Made by a program: the position numbers and the translations under genes. The notes below the pieces were generated by a model. The model had not been told where the DNA came from. It saw only the letters and a list, made by a program, of their open reading frames with translations, and did no database searches. This document shows, in pieces, positions 19,290 through 28,720 of a DNA stretch of 64,000 bases. The DNA is from DASUPK01 sp963795665 (lineage in GTDB: Bacteria > Actinomycetota > Thermoleophilia > Solirubrobacterales > 70-9): NCBI GenBank assembly GCA_963795665.1, contig CAWCIP010000003.1, forward strand, positions 62,001-126,000, given 5' to 3'. How positions within the stretch are numbered: the stretch's first letter is position 1; the number at the start of each line of letters is the position of its first letter.

Positions 19290-19787
19290 ATGAGCGAGCT
19301 GACCAGCGAGGGCGTGCCGCCGCTCGGCGCCGAGGACCACGTCACGGGCGAGGGGGTGGAGGCGATCGTCTACGCGGACTTCGGCTGCCCCTATTGCGCC
19401 GCCGGCTGGGCGCGGCTCCGAGAGCTCCCCGTGCGCCTCTGCTTCCGCCACTTCCCGATGGCGTCCAAGCATCCGCGGGCGCCCGCTCTGCATGCCGCCG
19501 CGGAGGCGGCGGGCGCCCAGGGGTCCTTCTGGGAGATGTGCGACTCGCTCTACGCCGACCGCGGGCGGGTGGACGATCCGCACCTCTGGGAAAGGGCGGA
19601 GGGCTTCGGCCTCGACCTCGGGCGCTTTCGGGGCGACTGCCGCTCGGACGCGGTCCGCGAGCGGATCGAGCGCGATTTCGTCAGCGGCATCCGGGCAGGG
19701 GTGGCGGGGACGCCCACGGCATTCGTCGACGGGCGGCGTCTGGAGGGCGATCTGATAGAGGCGCTCCGTGCGACGAGCGGTCGCTAA
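19290..19787 (+). CDS. DsbA-family thioredoxin-fold protein
   Basis: A 165-residue protein with the redox motif FGCPYC near residue 33 and the cis-Pro loop GTPTAFVDGRRLEG near the C-terminus. The region between is helical, as in DsbA and 2-hydroxychromene isomerase-like proteins. No signal peptide or lipobox is visible, so it may act in the cytosol, unlike classical DsbA. Its substrate is unknown. It lies just before the pnp promoter. Confidence 0.8.
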   Translation: MSELTSEGVPPLGAEDHVTGEGVEAIVYADFGCPYCAAGWARLRELPVRLCFRHFPMASKHPRAPALHAAAEAAGAQGSFWEMCDSLYADRGRVDDPHLWERAEGFGLDLGRFRGDCRSDAVRERIERDFVSGIRAGVAGTPTAFVDGRRLEGDLIEALRATSGR

Positions 19788-19790
19788 CAT
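19785..19790 (+). promoter_or_regulatory. -10 element of pnp
   Basis: TAACAT overlaps the stop of the DsbA-like gene and gives a leader of about 65 nt before the pnp ATG. Confidence 0.4.
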
Positions 19791-19824
19791 CGTCGCGACA
19801 GAGAACGAGAGTTCTTAAGCGAAA

Positions 19825-19850
19825 GGCCGCCAACCGGGCGGCCGAAGGGA
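19825..19850 (+). promoter_or_regulatory. pnp leader hairpin and ribosome-binding site
   Basis: GGCCGCC (19825-19831) and GGCGGCC (19837-19843) form a perfect 7-bp stem with loop AACCG. A Shine-Dalgarno GAAGGGA follows at 19844-19850, about 10 nt before ATG 19861. Leader hairpins of pnp are targets of autoregulation in Escherichia coli; whether that applies here is unknown. Confidence 0.5.
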
Positions 19851-19860
19851 AACAAGACAT

Positions 19861-22134
19861 ATGAGTATGTTCGACGTAAGCCGCGTCTCGGTGGAGGTAG
19901 GCGGCGAGGAGATCTCCTTCGAGACCGGAAAGCTCGCCCGTCAGGCGAGCGGCGCAGTTGTGGTGCGCTCCGGCGACACGATGGTCCTCTGCACCGCGAC
20001 CGCGGGCAACGACCGCGACGTGGACTTCCTGCCCCTCACCGTCGACGTCGAGGAAAAGCACTACGCCGCGGGAAAGATCCCCGGCTCATTCTTCCGCCGC
20101 GAGGCCAGGGCCGGCGAGAAGGCGACCCTGACGGCACGAATGATCGACCGTCCGATTCGCCCGCTCTTCCCGAAGGGCTGGCACCGCGAGACCCAGCTGG
20201 TCTCCCAGCCGATGTCGGTGGACCATGTCCACCCGTACGACATCCTGGCAATGAACGGCGCCTCCGCGGCGCTCGCCATCTCCGATATCCCCGTGGCCAA
20301 GCACGTCGGCGCGGTCAGGATCGGCAAGCTCGACGGCGACTTCGTCGTCAATCCGGAGGAGGAGAGGCTCGAGGAGCTCGAGCTCGACCTGATCGTCTCG
20401 GGCACCGATGAGGCCATCCTGATGGTCGAGGCCGGCTCCAACGGAGTCACCGAGGCCGAGATCCTGGATGCGCTCGACATCGCGCACAGTGAGATCAAGA
20501 AGCTTGTCGCGACGATGGAGGAGCTCCGCCAGACCGCCGGCAAGGACAAGCTCGAGATCGAGGCGCCGCAGGTCGACGAGGCGACGCTCGAATCGATCAA
20601 GAGCTCGCATGGCGCCAAGCTCGACGAAGCCACGCAGGTTCAGGCCAAGCTCGAGCGCCAGGATGCCATCGATGCGGTCGAGGCCGAGGTGCTCGAGCAG
20701 TACGCACCGCCGACCGAGGACGAGCAGCCGGATCGTGAGCGCCTGACCGAGGTCAAGGCTGCGTTCGCCAAGCTCGAGAAGGACACCATCCGCAAGCGCA
20801 TCGCCGTCGACAAGAAGCGTCCGGACGGCCGCGCTCAGGACGAGATCCGGCCTATCGAGACCGAGATCGACATCGCCCCGCGCTCGCACGGCTCCGCCCT
20901 GTTCACGCGCGGTGAGACGCAGATCCTCTCGAACGTGGCGCTCGGGACCACCCGCATGGACATGAAGGTCGACAACCTCGGCCTGCAGGAGACCAAGCGG
21001 TTCTGGCACCACTACAACTTCCCGCCGTTCTCGGTGGGAGAGGCCGGCTTCATGCGCGGCCCGAAGCGCAGGGACATCGGTCACGGCGCGCTCGCAGAGC
21101 GGGCGCTCCAGGCCACGATCCCCGATGAGGAGGAGTTCCCGTACGTGATCCGCGTCGTCTCCGACACCCTGGAGTCGAACGGGTCCTCGTCGATGGGATC
21201 CGTCTGCGCCTCCTCGATGGCCCTGCAGGCCGCGGGCGTGCCGGTCACCGCACCGGTCGCCGGCGTCGCGATGGGCCTGATCAAGGAGGGCGACGACTAC
21301 GTCGTCCTCACGGACATCGCGGGCGTCGAGGATCACCTGGGCGACATGGACTTCAAGGTCGCCGGGACCAAGGACGGCATCACCGCCCTCCAGATGGACA
21401 TCAAGATCACCGGCGTCACGCTGGAGATCCTCAAGGACGCACTGGACCAGGCCAACAAGGGCCGTCTGTTCATCCTCGGCAAGATGGCCGAGGCGATCGA
21501 CCAGCCGCGCGAGCAGCTCTCACAGTTCGCGCCGAAGATCACCTCGATCAAGATCGACCCGGAGAAGATCGGTGCCCTGATCGGCAAGGGCGGCGAGACG
21601 ATCCGCGGCCTCTCGGACGAGTTCGAGGCCGAGATCGACGTCGACGACGACGGCACGGTGCGTCTCTACGCGCCCACCGGCGAGAAGGTCGACGCCCTCG
21701 CGGAGCGGATCACCGCGATGACCAAGGACGCCGAGATCGGCGACCGTTACACCTCCGGCAAGGTGGTCAAGACCACCAACTTCGGAGCCTTCGTCGAGCT
21801 CAGCAAGGGCACCGATGGCCTGCTTCACATCTCCAACGTGAAGCCGGGTGAGCGGGTCGGCACTGTCGAGGACGTCCTCAACCAGGGCGATGAGATCGAC
21901 GTCACCGTCGTCGAGGTCGACAAGGAGCGAGGCCGGATCGGCCTGCGGCTCACCGCCGACCCCGACGTCGAGGGCAAGTCGGCCGAGGAGCTCGCCGGTG
22001 TCGGCACCGGTGACCCGGGACCGCCCAGCCGTCGTCGTGACGGCGGCGGTGGCGGCCGCGGCGGCCCGCGGCGCGATCGCGATGGCGGCGGAGGTCGCCG
22101 CCGCGAGCGGGACAGCGGCGGCAGAGGCCGCTGA
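19861..22134 (+). CDS. pnp: Polyribonucleotide nucleotidyltransferase
   Basis: A 757-residue phosphorolytic 3'-5' exonuclease. Two RNase PH domains are separated by a helical domain (the second begins KRPDGRAQDEIRPIETEI); then come a KH domain (GALIGKGGETIRGLSDEF) and an S1 domain (GKVVKTTNFGAFVEL). The last 45 residues are a Gly/Arg-rich tail, typical of actinobacterial PNPase. ATG 19861 or ATG 19867 may start; the Shine-Dalgarno spacing favours the first. Confidence 0.96.
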   Translation: MSMFDVSRVSVEVGGEEISFETGKLARQASGAVVVRSGDTMVLCTATAGNDRDVDFLPLTVDVEEKHYAAGKIPGSFFRREARAGEKATLTARMIDRPIRPLFPKGWHRETQLVSQPMSVDHVHPYDILAMNGASAALAISDIPVAKHVGAVRIGKLDGDFVVNPEEERLEELELDLIVSGTDEAILMVEAGSNGVTEAEILDALDIAHSEIKKLVATMEELRQTAGKDKLEIEAPQVDEATLESIKSSHGAKLDEATQVQAKLERQDAIDAVEAEVLEQYAPPTEDEQPDRERLTEVKAAFAKLEKDTIRKRIAVDKKRPDGRAQDEIRPIETEIDIAPRSHGSALFTRGETQILSNVALGTTRMDMKVDNLGLQETKRFWHHYNFPPFSVGEAGFMRGPKRRDIGHGALAERALQATIPDEEEFPYVIRVVSDTLESNGSSSMGSVCASSMALQAAGVPVTAPVAGVAMGLIKEGDDYVVLTDIAGVEDHLGDMDFKVAGTKDGITALQMDIKITGVTLEILKDALDQANKGRLFILGKMAEAIDQPREQLSQFAPKITSIKIDPEKIGALIGKGGETIRGLSDEFEAEIDVDDDGTVRLYAPTGEKVDALAERITAMTKDAEIGDRYTSGKVVKTTNFGAFVELSKGTDGLLHISNVKPGERVGTVEDVLNQGDEIDVTVVEVDKERGRIGLRLTADPDVEGKSAEELAGVGTGDPGPPSRRRDGGGGGRGGPRRDRDGGGGRRRERDSGGRGR

Positions 22135-22222
22135 GCCCGAGCGCGTGCCCCGGCGGTCACGATCCCGACTGAGGCACGCCGCTGGCGGCTGCGAACCGGC
22201 GCGCGGCGGCGTCCTCGGGCTC

Positions 22223-22243
22223 GCCCTTGCAACCAGCAAGGGC
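22223..22243 (+). other. Inverted repeat downstream of pnp
   Basis: GCCCTTGC (22223-22230) and GCAAGGGC (22236-22243) are perfect inverse complements around AACCA. No T run follows. It could protect the pnp transcript end or act as a weak terminator; it lies in the 171-nt gap before the M16 peptidase. Confidence 0.4.
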
Positions 22244-22305
22244 TTCGCCCTGCGTCCTTGCCGCGCTTGGTTCTCGCTCGCCAACGACGCACCCCATCCG
22301 GGATC

Positions 22306-23589
22306 GTGACCGCGCCCGAAGCACAGATAACCGAGCTCGACTCCGGGATACGGGTCGTCACCGAGGCGGTGCCTTCGGTGCGCTCCGTGGCCCTGGGGCT
22401 CTGGGTTCGCACAGGCTCGAGGGACGAGACGCCGGCACAGGCCGGCGTCTCGCATTTCCTCGAGCACCTGCTCTTCAAGGGCACGAAGCGCTACTCGGCG
22501 ATCGAGATCGCGGAGGTCTTCGACGGCCTCGGCGCCGCGGTGAACGCGGCGACCGGCAAGGAGTCGACGAACCTCTACGCGCGGTTCCTGGACACCCACA
22601 CCGACGAGGCCTTCGATCTGCTGTCGGAGATGCTCCTCGGCCCGACCTATCCGGAGATCGACTCCGAGCGCGAGGTCGTGCTGGAGGAGATCGCGATGTA
22701 CGAGGACGAGCCGCAGGACAAGGTCCACGACGTGCTCGACCACGCGGTCTTCGGCGGCCACCCGCTCGGCAGGCGGGTGCTCGGCGAGGCCGAGGTGATC
22801 AGCTCGATCCCGGTCCCCGACATCGCCGCCTACCACCGGGCGCGCTACACGGGCGGCAACATCGTGGTCGCGGCGGCGGGGAACGTCGATCACGACCGGA
22901 TCGTCGAGCTCAGCAAGCAACACGTGGAGCCGCCCGCGGCCAATGGCGAGGGCCCTGCGCCCGATCCCCCTCGAGTGGACGGCGCCCAGGTCGGCTTCCA
23001 GCAGAAGGACACCGAGCAATTCCACATCTGCTTCGGCGGCGCGGGCATCGACCGCAGCGACGAGCGCCGCTACGCGCTCAGCATCCTCGACGCCGTCTTC
23101 GGCGGCTCGACCTCCTCGCGCCTCTTCCGCGAGGTTCGCGAGAAGAAGGGGCTCGCGTACTCCGTCGGGTCCTACACGCAGCAGTTCGTCGACAGCGGGC
23201 TGATCGGGATCTACGTCGGCACCCGCCAGGACAACGTTCAGGAGGCCTGCGAGATCATCGGGCGCGAGCTCGCCTCGGTCCACACGGATGGCATCACCGA
23301 CGACGAGCTCGCTCGCGCCAAGGAGCACGTCAAGGGCCGGATGGTGCTCTCGTCCGAGTCGACCGGGGCCCGCATGGGGAGGATCGGCAAGTCGGTTCTG
23401 TTCGACACGCCCCTGCTGACCCTCGACGAGCTGCTCGAGAAGGTGGACGCGGTGACCCTCGAGGACGTCGCTGAGCTCTCCCGCGAGCTCTACGCGCCCG
23501 ACTCGCTGTCGGCCGCCGCCATCGCCCCGAGCGAGGAGCGCTTCCGCTCAGCGCTGGCGCCGGTCAGCGAAGCCCTCGCCGCGGCCTAG
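22306..23589 (+). CDS. M16-family zinc metallopeptidase
   Basis: A 427-residue peptidase related to mitochondrial processing peptidase and PqqF. The inverted zinc motif HFLEH lies at residues 50-54, and the third ligand region SEREVVLEEI follows about 75 residues later. The second, non-catalytic M16 half has the RLFREVREKKGLAYSV signature. GTG 22306 is preferred because similarity begins there. The pnp-M16 neighbourhood recurs in Gram-positive bacteria. No signal peptide is seen. The stop overlaps the next gene's GTG. Confidence 0.92.
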   Translation: MTAPEAQITELDSGIRVVTEAVPSVRSVALGLWVRTGSRDETPAQAGVSHFLEHLLFKGTKRYSAIEIAEVFDGLGAAVNAATGKESTNLYARFLDTHTDEAFDLLSEMLLGPTYPEIDSEREVVLEEIAMYEDEPQDKVHDVLDHAVFGGHPLGRRVLGEAEVISSIPVPDIAAYHRARYTGGNIVVAAAGNVDHDRIVELSKQHVEPPAANGEGPAPDPPRVDGAQVGFQQKDTEQFHICFGGAGIDRSDERRYALSILDAVFGGSTSSRLFREVREKKGLAYSVGSYTQQFVDSGLIGIYVGTRQDNVQEACEIIGRELASVHTDGITDDELARAKEHVKGRMVLSSESTGARMGRIGKSVLFDTPLLTLDELLEKVDAVTLEDVAELSRELYAPDSLSAAAIAPSEERFRSALAPVSEALAAA

Positions 23590-24029
23590 TGGCCGACCTG
23601 GACTCGAAGTACCGCCCGGCGCTCGAGTCTCAGCTCGAGAGTGAGGAGGAGCTCCGGGGGCTATGCGTCGCGTCGCAGCAGAAGAGCATGTTCAAGGGCG
23701 GTGCGGTCGCGATCGGGGTGACCGACCGGCGGCTCCTGGTCCAGCCGCTCAATCGCCGGGGCGATCCGGACGGCCCCGCCGAGTCGATCGCTCCGGAGCA
23801 GGTCGCCTCGGCGAAGGCCGGAGGGGCCGGCGGCGGCTGGTGGTCCGTGACCACCGGGATTCTCGATCACGCCGCGGTTCGCCTCGAGATCCGCAAGACG
23901 GATGGGGAGAAGCTGAAGGTGATGCTGATGCGGGGCGAGGGGAAGCTCCTCGGCGGGCTTGGCGGTGGCGAGGCTCAGCGCCAAGGGCTTGACACGCTCG
24001 CGGAGTGGTTTCGGGCGATCGACACATAG
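23589..24029 (+). CDS. PH-like domain protein
   Basis: A 146-residue protein of no firm function. Residues FKGGAVAIGVTDRRLLVQPL followed by an Ala/Gly linker and VRLEIRKTDGEKLKVMLM look like a bacterial PH (YokE-like) fold, small beta-barrels usually found in membrane-associated regulators. It overlaps the M16 peptidase by one base and precedes dapB. No transmembrane helix is visible. Confidence 0.6.
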   Translation: MADLDSKYRPALESQLESEEELRGLCVASQQKSMFKGGAVAIGVTDRRLLVQPLNRRGDPDGPAESIAPEQVASAKAGGAGGGWWSVTTGILDHAAVRLEIRKTDGEKLKVMLMRGEGKLLGGLGGGEAQRQGLDTLAEWFRAIDT

Positions 24030-24032
24030 GAT
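24027..24032 (+). promoter_or_regulatory. -10 element of dapB
   Basis: TAGGAT overlaps the stop codon of the PH-like gene and ends exactly 6 nt before the dapB ATG. Confidence 0.55.
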
Positions 24033-24038
24033 CGCTCC

Positions 24039-24719
24039 ATGGGAAATCCGATCAAGGTCGTCGTCTCCGGCGCCGCCGGGCGAATGGGGGAGACGGCCTG
24101 CCGCGCGGTCGAGGGCGCGGACGACATGGAGCTGGTCGGCCGGGCCGACCCGGCGCTCGACACCTCGGTGAACGACGTGCTCGAGGGCGCGGATGTGCTG
24201 GTCGACTTCACGACGCCGGACGCGGCGCCGGCCAACGTGTTCGACGCGATCGAGGCCGGAGTCCACGCCGTCGTCGGCAGCACCGGATTCGACCTCGATG
24301 AGCTGAAGGCGACCGTGCTGCGTGCCGACAGCAAGGCCAACTGCTTCGTCGCGCCCAACTTCGCGATCGGGGCCGTGCTGATGATGCAGGCCTCGAAGCT
24401 GATCGCTCCTCACATGCCCGAGGTCGAGATCATCGAGCTGCACCACGACCGGAAGGTGGACGCCCCGTCGGGCACCGCCAAGCTCACGGCCAAGCTGATC
24501 CGCGAGGCGGGGGGGAACGTCCACGAGCCGATCCACTCGGTGCGCCTGCCGGGCCTGGTCGCGCACCAGGAGGTCACCTTCGGCGGCGAGGGCCAGACGC
24601 TCTCGATCCGCCACGATTCGATCGACCGCTCGAGCTTCATGCCGGGCGTGCTGCTGGCGGTCCGCAAGGTGGCGGACCTGCCCGAACGCTTCGTAATCGG
24701 ACTGGAGGAGCTGCTGTGA
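24039..24719 (+). CDS. dapB: 4-hydroxy-tetrahydrodipicolinate reductase
   Basis: A 226-residue NAD(P)H-dependent reductase of the lysine/diaminopimelate pathway. VVVSGAAGRMGE is the Rossmann loop, ELHHDRKVDAPSGTA holds the catalytic His and Lys, and NFAIGAVLM is conserved. The length is at the short end, as in other actinobacterial DapB. The stop overlaps the amidase GTG (GTGA). Confidence 0.95.
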   Translation: MGNPIKVVVSGAAGRMGETACRAVEGADDMELVGRADPALDTSVNDVLEGADVLVDFTTPDAAPANVFDAIEAGVHAVVGSTGFDLDELKATVLRADSKANCFVAPNFAIGAVLMMQASKLIAPHMPEVEIIELHHDRKVDAPSGTAKLTAKLIREAGGNVHEPIHSVRLPGLVAHQEVTFGGEGQTLSIRHDSIDRSSFMPGVLLAVRKVADLPERFVIGLEELL

Positions 24720-26171
24720 CTGAGGACCTGGCAAGGCTGGACGCCACCGCGCAGGCGGAGCTGGTGCGAATCGGGGAGGTGAGCGCCGAGGAGCTCACCC
24801 TGGCGGCGATCGACCGCGCCGAGCGGCTCAACCCCGAGCTCAACGCGATCATCCATCCGCTCTACGAGCAGGGGCTCGAGACTGCCCGCGGCGAGTTGCC
24901 CGACGGCCCGTTCCAGGGCGTGCCGTTCCTCTTCAAGGATCTCGGTGCCGGGCTCGCCGGCCAGCCGCTTCACATGGGAATGAAGGCCCTCAAGGAGGCC
25001 GACTTCCGCCTTCCGGTGGACACCTTCCTCGGGGCGCGCTTCCGCGACGCGGGCCTGGTCACGATCGGCAAGACAAACACGCCGGAGCTGGGGATCGTGC
25101 CCACCACCGAGCCCGAGGCCTACGGGCCCACCCACAACCCCTGGGACCTCGGGCGGTCGCCTGGCGGATCCAGTGGCGGCTCGGCGGCGGCGGTCGCCGC
25201 AGGCATCGTGCCGATCGCGCACGCGAACGACGGCGGCGGCTCGATCAGGATCCCGGCGAGTTGCTGCGGCCTGGTGGGCCTCAAGCCCAGCCGGGGACGG
25301 ACCTCGCTCGGTCCGCTGATCGGCGACACGATGAGCGGCCTCACCGTGGAGCACGTCGTGTCGCGGTCGGTCCGCGACGTGGCGCTGGCACTCGATGCGA
25401 CCCACGGGCCAGCTCCTGGCGACCCCTACGTCGCGCCCGCGCCGGCGCGCCCCTATATGGAGGAGATCGGGGCGGATCCCGGCTCGCTCCGGATCGCGCT
25501 CATGACCGAGTCGATCGGCACGGACATCGAAATCGATCCGGCCGTCGTCTCCGCGGCTCGAGAGGCCGCGACGATGCTGGAGGGCCTCGGCCACAGCGTG
25601 GACGAGGACGTGCCGCAGCTCCCGATCCGAGCTTCGACCTGATCGAGACCTTTCTGACCCGCTGGTACGCGGGGCAGACCGAGATCCTCGACCAGTTCGG
25701 CATCCTGCTCGGCCGCGAGATCGGGCCCGACGACGTCGAGCCGCTCACCTGGGCGATGGCCGAGGAGGGCAGGCGCCGCCACTCCGGCCAGTACCTCGCC
25801 GCGGTCAGCCAGCACCAGGCGATTGGCCGGATGCTCGGCATCTGGTTCGACGCGGGCCACGACCTGCTGCTGACCCCGACCATGGGGGAGCTGCCGCCGC
25901 CGCTGGGCAGCTTCGCGACCGACCCGATGACCCGCTGAACACGATCCACCGGGGCGAGATGACGGCGGCATTCACAGCTCTGATCAACGCGACCGGCCAG
26001 CCGGCGATCTCGCTGCCCCTGCAGCAGAGCGACGAGGGTCTCCCGATCGGCGTTCAGCTGATCGCACCGCTTGGCCGCGAGGACGTGCTGCTGCGCGTGG
26101 CCGCCCAGCTCGAGGAAGCGCACCCTTGGGCCGACCGATTCCCTGCAGGTCTTCTCGGTACCCTCCGGCTG
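24716..26171 (+). CDS. Amidase-signature hydrolase, broken by frameshifts
   Basis: About 485 residues after repair. The amidase signature GGSSGGSAAAVAAG with the Ser-cisSer pair and the upstream catalytic Lys (IGKTNTPELG) are intact. The frame breaks at the CCC of 25621-25623 (rejoining at DPSFDLIETFLTRW) and at the CCC of 25931-25933 (rejoining at LNTIHRGEMTAAFTAL); a single missing C at each place repairs it. The tail QLEEAHPWADRFPAG then runs without a stop into dapA, so a third error near the end is likely. Amidases of this family hydrolyse aliphatic or aromatic amides; the substrate here is unknown. Confidence 0.8.
26159..26164 (+). promoter_or_regulatory. -10 element of dapA
   Basis: TACCCT ends 7 nt before the dapA ATG and supports a separate start for dapA despite the open frame from the amidase. 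Confidence 0.4.
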
Positions 26172-27045
26172 ATGCCTGAGATCGGAGGCGTAATCACGGC
26201 GATGGTGACGCCGTTCACCGAGGACCGCTCGGTGGACGAGGCGGCCGCGCGCTCCCTTGCCCGCCGCCTGATCGAGAACGGCTCGCACGGGCTGGTGCTC
26301 TTCGGGACGACCGGGGAGTCGCCGACGCTCGACGACGCCGAGAAGCTCGCGCTGCTGAGAGCTGTGCGGGACGAGCTCGGCGCCGACGTCCTGTTGATCT
26401 GCGGCACCGGTTCCAACGACACGCGGCACTCCCAGCAGCTCTCTGCTGCTGGGGCGGACGCCGGCGCCGACGCCGTGCTGGCGGTGACGCCGTACTACAA
26501 CAAGCCCAACTTCGCCGGGATCAAGGCGCATTACGAGGCGGTCGCCAAGGCGGCCGGCATCCCGGTCGTCCTCTACAACATCCCCTCGCGGGCGGTGGTG
26601 AACATCTCGCCGGAGCAGCTCGCTGAGCTCGCGCAGATCGAGAACGTCGTCGCTGTGAAGCAGGCGAACGATGACGAGCTCCAGCCCGTCGAAGGCCTCC
26701 GGGTCCTCGCCGGCAACGACGGAACGTTCCTACGCACGCTCGAGATGGGGGAGCCGGGAGGCATCCTGGTCGCCTCACACCTTGCGGGCGGCGAGATGCG
26801 GGAGATCTACGACGCGGTGCAGGCCGGCGACGTCGATCGAGCGCGGGAGATCGACGAAGGGCTCCGGCCGATCTACGAGGTCTGCAGCCAGGACCAATCC
26901 GATCCCCGTGAAGGCGGGTCTGGAGCTGCTCGGGGTCTGCTCCGCTCGGGCGAGGCTGCCGATCGTCGAAGCCGACGATGAGCAGAGGGCGGAGGTCAGG
27001 CGGGCCCTCGAAGCGCACGGCCTGCTGGCCGGGAGCGCCGCCTAG
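26172..27045 (+). CDS. dapA: 4-hydroxy-tetrahydrodipicolinate synthase, frameshifted near 26891
   Basis: A TIM-barrel aldolase condensing pyruvate and aspartate semialdehyde; 290 residues after repair, the usual length. GTTGESPTLD binds pyruvate, VLAVTPYYNKPN carries the catalytic Tyr, and NVVAVKQANDD the Schiff-base Lys. The frame breaks at GG 26891-26892: CSQ should be followed by TNPIPVKAGLELLGV, which is one base on and ends at TAG 27045. One extra G explains it. All catalytic residues precede the break, but the C-terminal helices would be lost if it were real. Confidence 0.9.
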
Positions 27046-27046
27046 C

Positions 27047-28711
27047 TTGAGCAGCTCGAGCGTCCGGATCCTCCCCCTGGGCGGCCTGGGGGAGATCGGA
27101 AAGAACATGACCGCCGTCGAGGTGGACGGGCGGATCGTCGTCGTCGACACGGGGCTGATGTTCCCGACCGCCGACATGCTCGGCATCGACCTGGTCCTCC
27201 CCGATTTCTCGACCCTGCGCGACCGCGCCGACGACATCGAGGCGATCGTCCTCACCCACGGCCATGAGGACCACGTCGGGGCGCTCCCGTATGTCCTGCG
27301 GGAGATCGGCATCCCGCCGGTTATCTATGGCGGGCTGCTGACGATCGGCATGGTCCGGTCGAAGCTCGACGAGCACAAGCTCCGAGACGTCCCGCTCCAG
27401 GAGCTCCCCGCCGGCGAACAGGTGAGCGCCGGGCCCTTCGGCATCGAGCTCGTTCACATGGCGCATTCGATCCCGGATGCGCGCGCGGTGGCTCTTCGGA
27501 CCGATGCCGGCACGGTGCTGATCACCGGGGACTACAAGTTCGACCAGACTCCCGTCGACGGCATCCCGGCCGACGTCTCCCGGCTCGCCGAGCTCGGGCG
27601 CGAGGGCGTTCTCTGTCTCTGCGGGGACTCGACCAACGCCGACCGACCCGGCGTGGCTCCCTCGGAGTCCGCCGTCGGCCCTGCGCTGCTCGAGGTATTC
27701 GGCCGCTGCACGGGCCGGATCGTGGTCACCTCGTTCGCCTCCAACGTCCACCGGGTCCAGCAGGTGATCGACGCCGCCGCCCAGCTGGACCGCCGGGTGG
27801 CGCTGGTGGGACGCTCGATGCGCAAGAACTTCAACATCGCCTCCAACCTGGGCATCGCCTCGGCGCCGGAGGGTCTCTTCATCTCGCCGAAGGAGATCGA
27901 GGATTTCCCCGACGACAAGGTCGTGGTGGTCTCGACCGGCAGCCAGGGGGAGCCGCTCTCGGCGCTTCGCCGCATGGCCCACCGCGATCACCCTGACGTC
28001 GAGCTCCATTCCGGTGACACCGTGATCTTCTCCGCCACGCCGATCCCGGGCAACGAGCGCTCGGTCAACGAGACGATCGACCGGATCTTCCAGATCGGCG
28101 CCTCAGTGGTGACGGCGGCGGACGCGCCGATCCACGCCTCAGGGCACGGCTGGCAGGAGGAGCTCAAGCTGATGCTCAACCTCACCAAGCCCCAGAACGT
28201 CTTTCCCTTCCATGGCGATCACAAGCGCCTCAAGCTCCATGGAGACCTGGCGGAGTCGGTGGGGGTCGACCGGGACCGGATCTTCATGGGCCGGAACGGG
28301 CTCGCACTGGAGATCGACGAGTCGGGGGCCCGCTTCGGCGAGGACGTCCACGCCAGCATGATCTTCGTCGACGGGGTGTCCGTCGGCGAACCCGATGAGT
28401 TCGCCCTCCGCGACCGGCGCAAGCTCTCAGACGACGGCGTCTTCATCGTCGTCGCGACGATCTCCTCCGACGACGGCTCCCAGGTCGCCGACCCCGAGGT
28501 GATCTTCCGGGGGGTCCCGTTCGCCGAGGAGGCCGACGGCCTGCGCGACGAGCTCAGGGAGGTCGTCCAGGACACCCTCAACGACGCCGCCGACGAGGAG
28601 ATCCGCGAGATCTCGCTGCTTCAGCAGGACCTCCACGACGACATCGCGGAGTTCGTCTACGAAAAGCTCCGCCGCCGGCCACTGGTGCTGCCTGTCGTCG
28701 TGGAGGTCTAG
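27047..28711 (+). CDS. rnj: Ribonuclease J
   Basis: A 554-residue metallo-beta-lactamase/beta-CASP nuclease, a 5'-3' exonuclease and endonuclease of mRNA and rRNA. The zinc motif is LTHGHEDHVGALPY; GDYKFDQTP and the beta-CASP block with STGSQGEPLSALRRMA follow, and HASGHGWQEEL is near the end. TTG 27047, right after the dapA stop, gives the family N-terminus SSSVRILPLGGLGEIGKN. A longer open frame overlapping dapA has no similarity. The dapA-rnj order is widespread in actinobacteria. Confidence 0.95.
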   Translation: MSSSSVRILPLGGLGEIGKNMTAVEVDGRIVVVDTGLMFPTADMLGIDLVLPDFSTLRDRADDIEAIVLTHGHEDHVGALPYVLREIGIPPVIYGGLLTIGMVRSKLDEHKLRDVPLQELPAGEQVSAGPFGIELVHMAHSIPDARAVALRTDAGTVLITGDYKFDQTPVDGIPADVSRLAELGREGVLCLCGDSTNADRPGVAPSESAVGPALLEVFGRCTGRIVVTSFASNVHRVQQVIDAAAQLDRRVALVGRSMRKNFNIASNLGIASAPEGLFISPKEIEDFPDDKVVVVSTGSQGEPLSALRRMAHRDHPDVELHSGDTVIFSATPIPGNERSVNETIDRIFQIGASVVTAADAPIHASGHGWQEELKLMLNLTKPQNVFPFHGDHKRLKLHGDLAESVGVDRDRIFMGRNGLALEIDESGARFGEDVHASMIFVDGVSVGEPDEFALRDRRKLSDDGVFIVVATISSDDGSQVADPEVIFRGVPFAEEADGLRDELREVVQDTLNDAADEEIREISLLQQDLHDDIAEFVYEKLRRRPLVLPVVVEV

Positions 28712-28714
28712 CCT
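28709..28714 (+). promoter_or_regulatory. -10 element of the SnoaL-like gene
   Basis: TAGCCT overlaps the rnj stop and ends 6 nt before GTG 28721. Confidence 0.45.
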
Positions 28715-28720
28715 GGCGGG

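Noticed and set aside
26978..27046. Longer N-terminus for ribonuclease J overlapping dapA
   Set aside because: The extension is dapA in another frame; the family N-terminus begins at TTG 27047.
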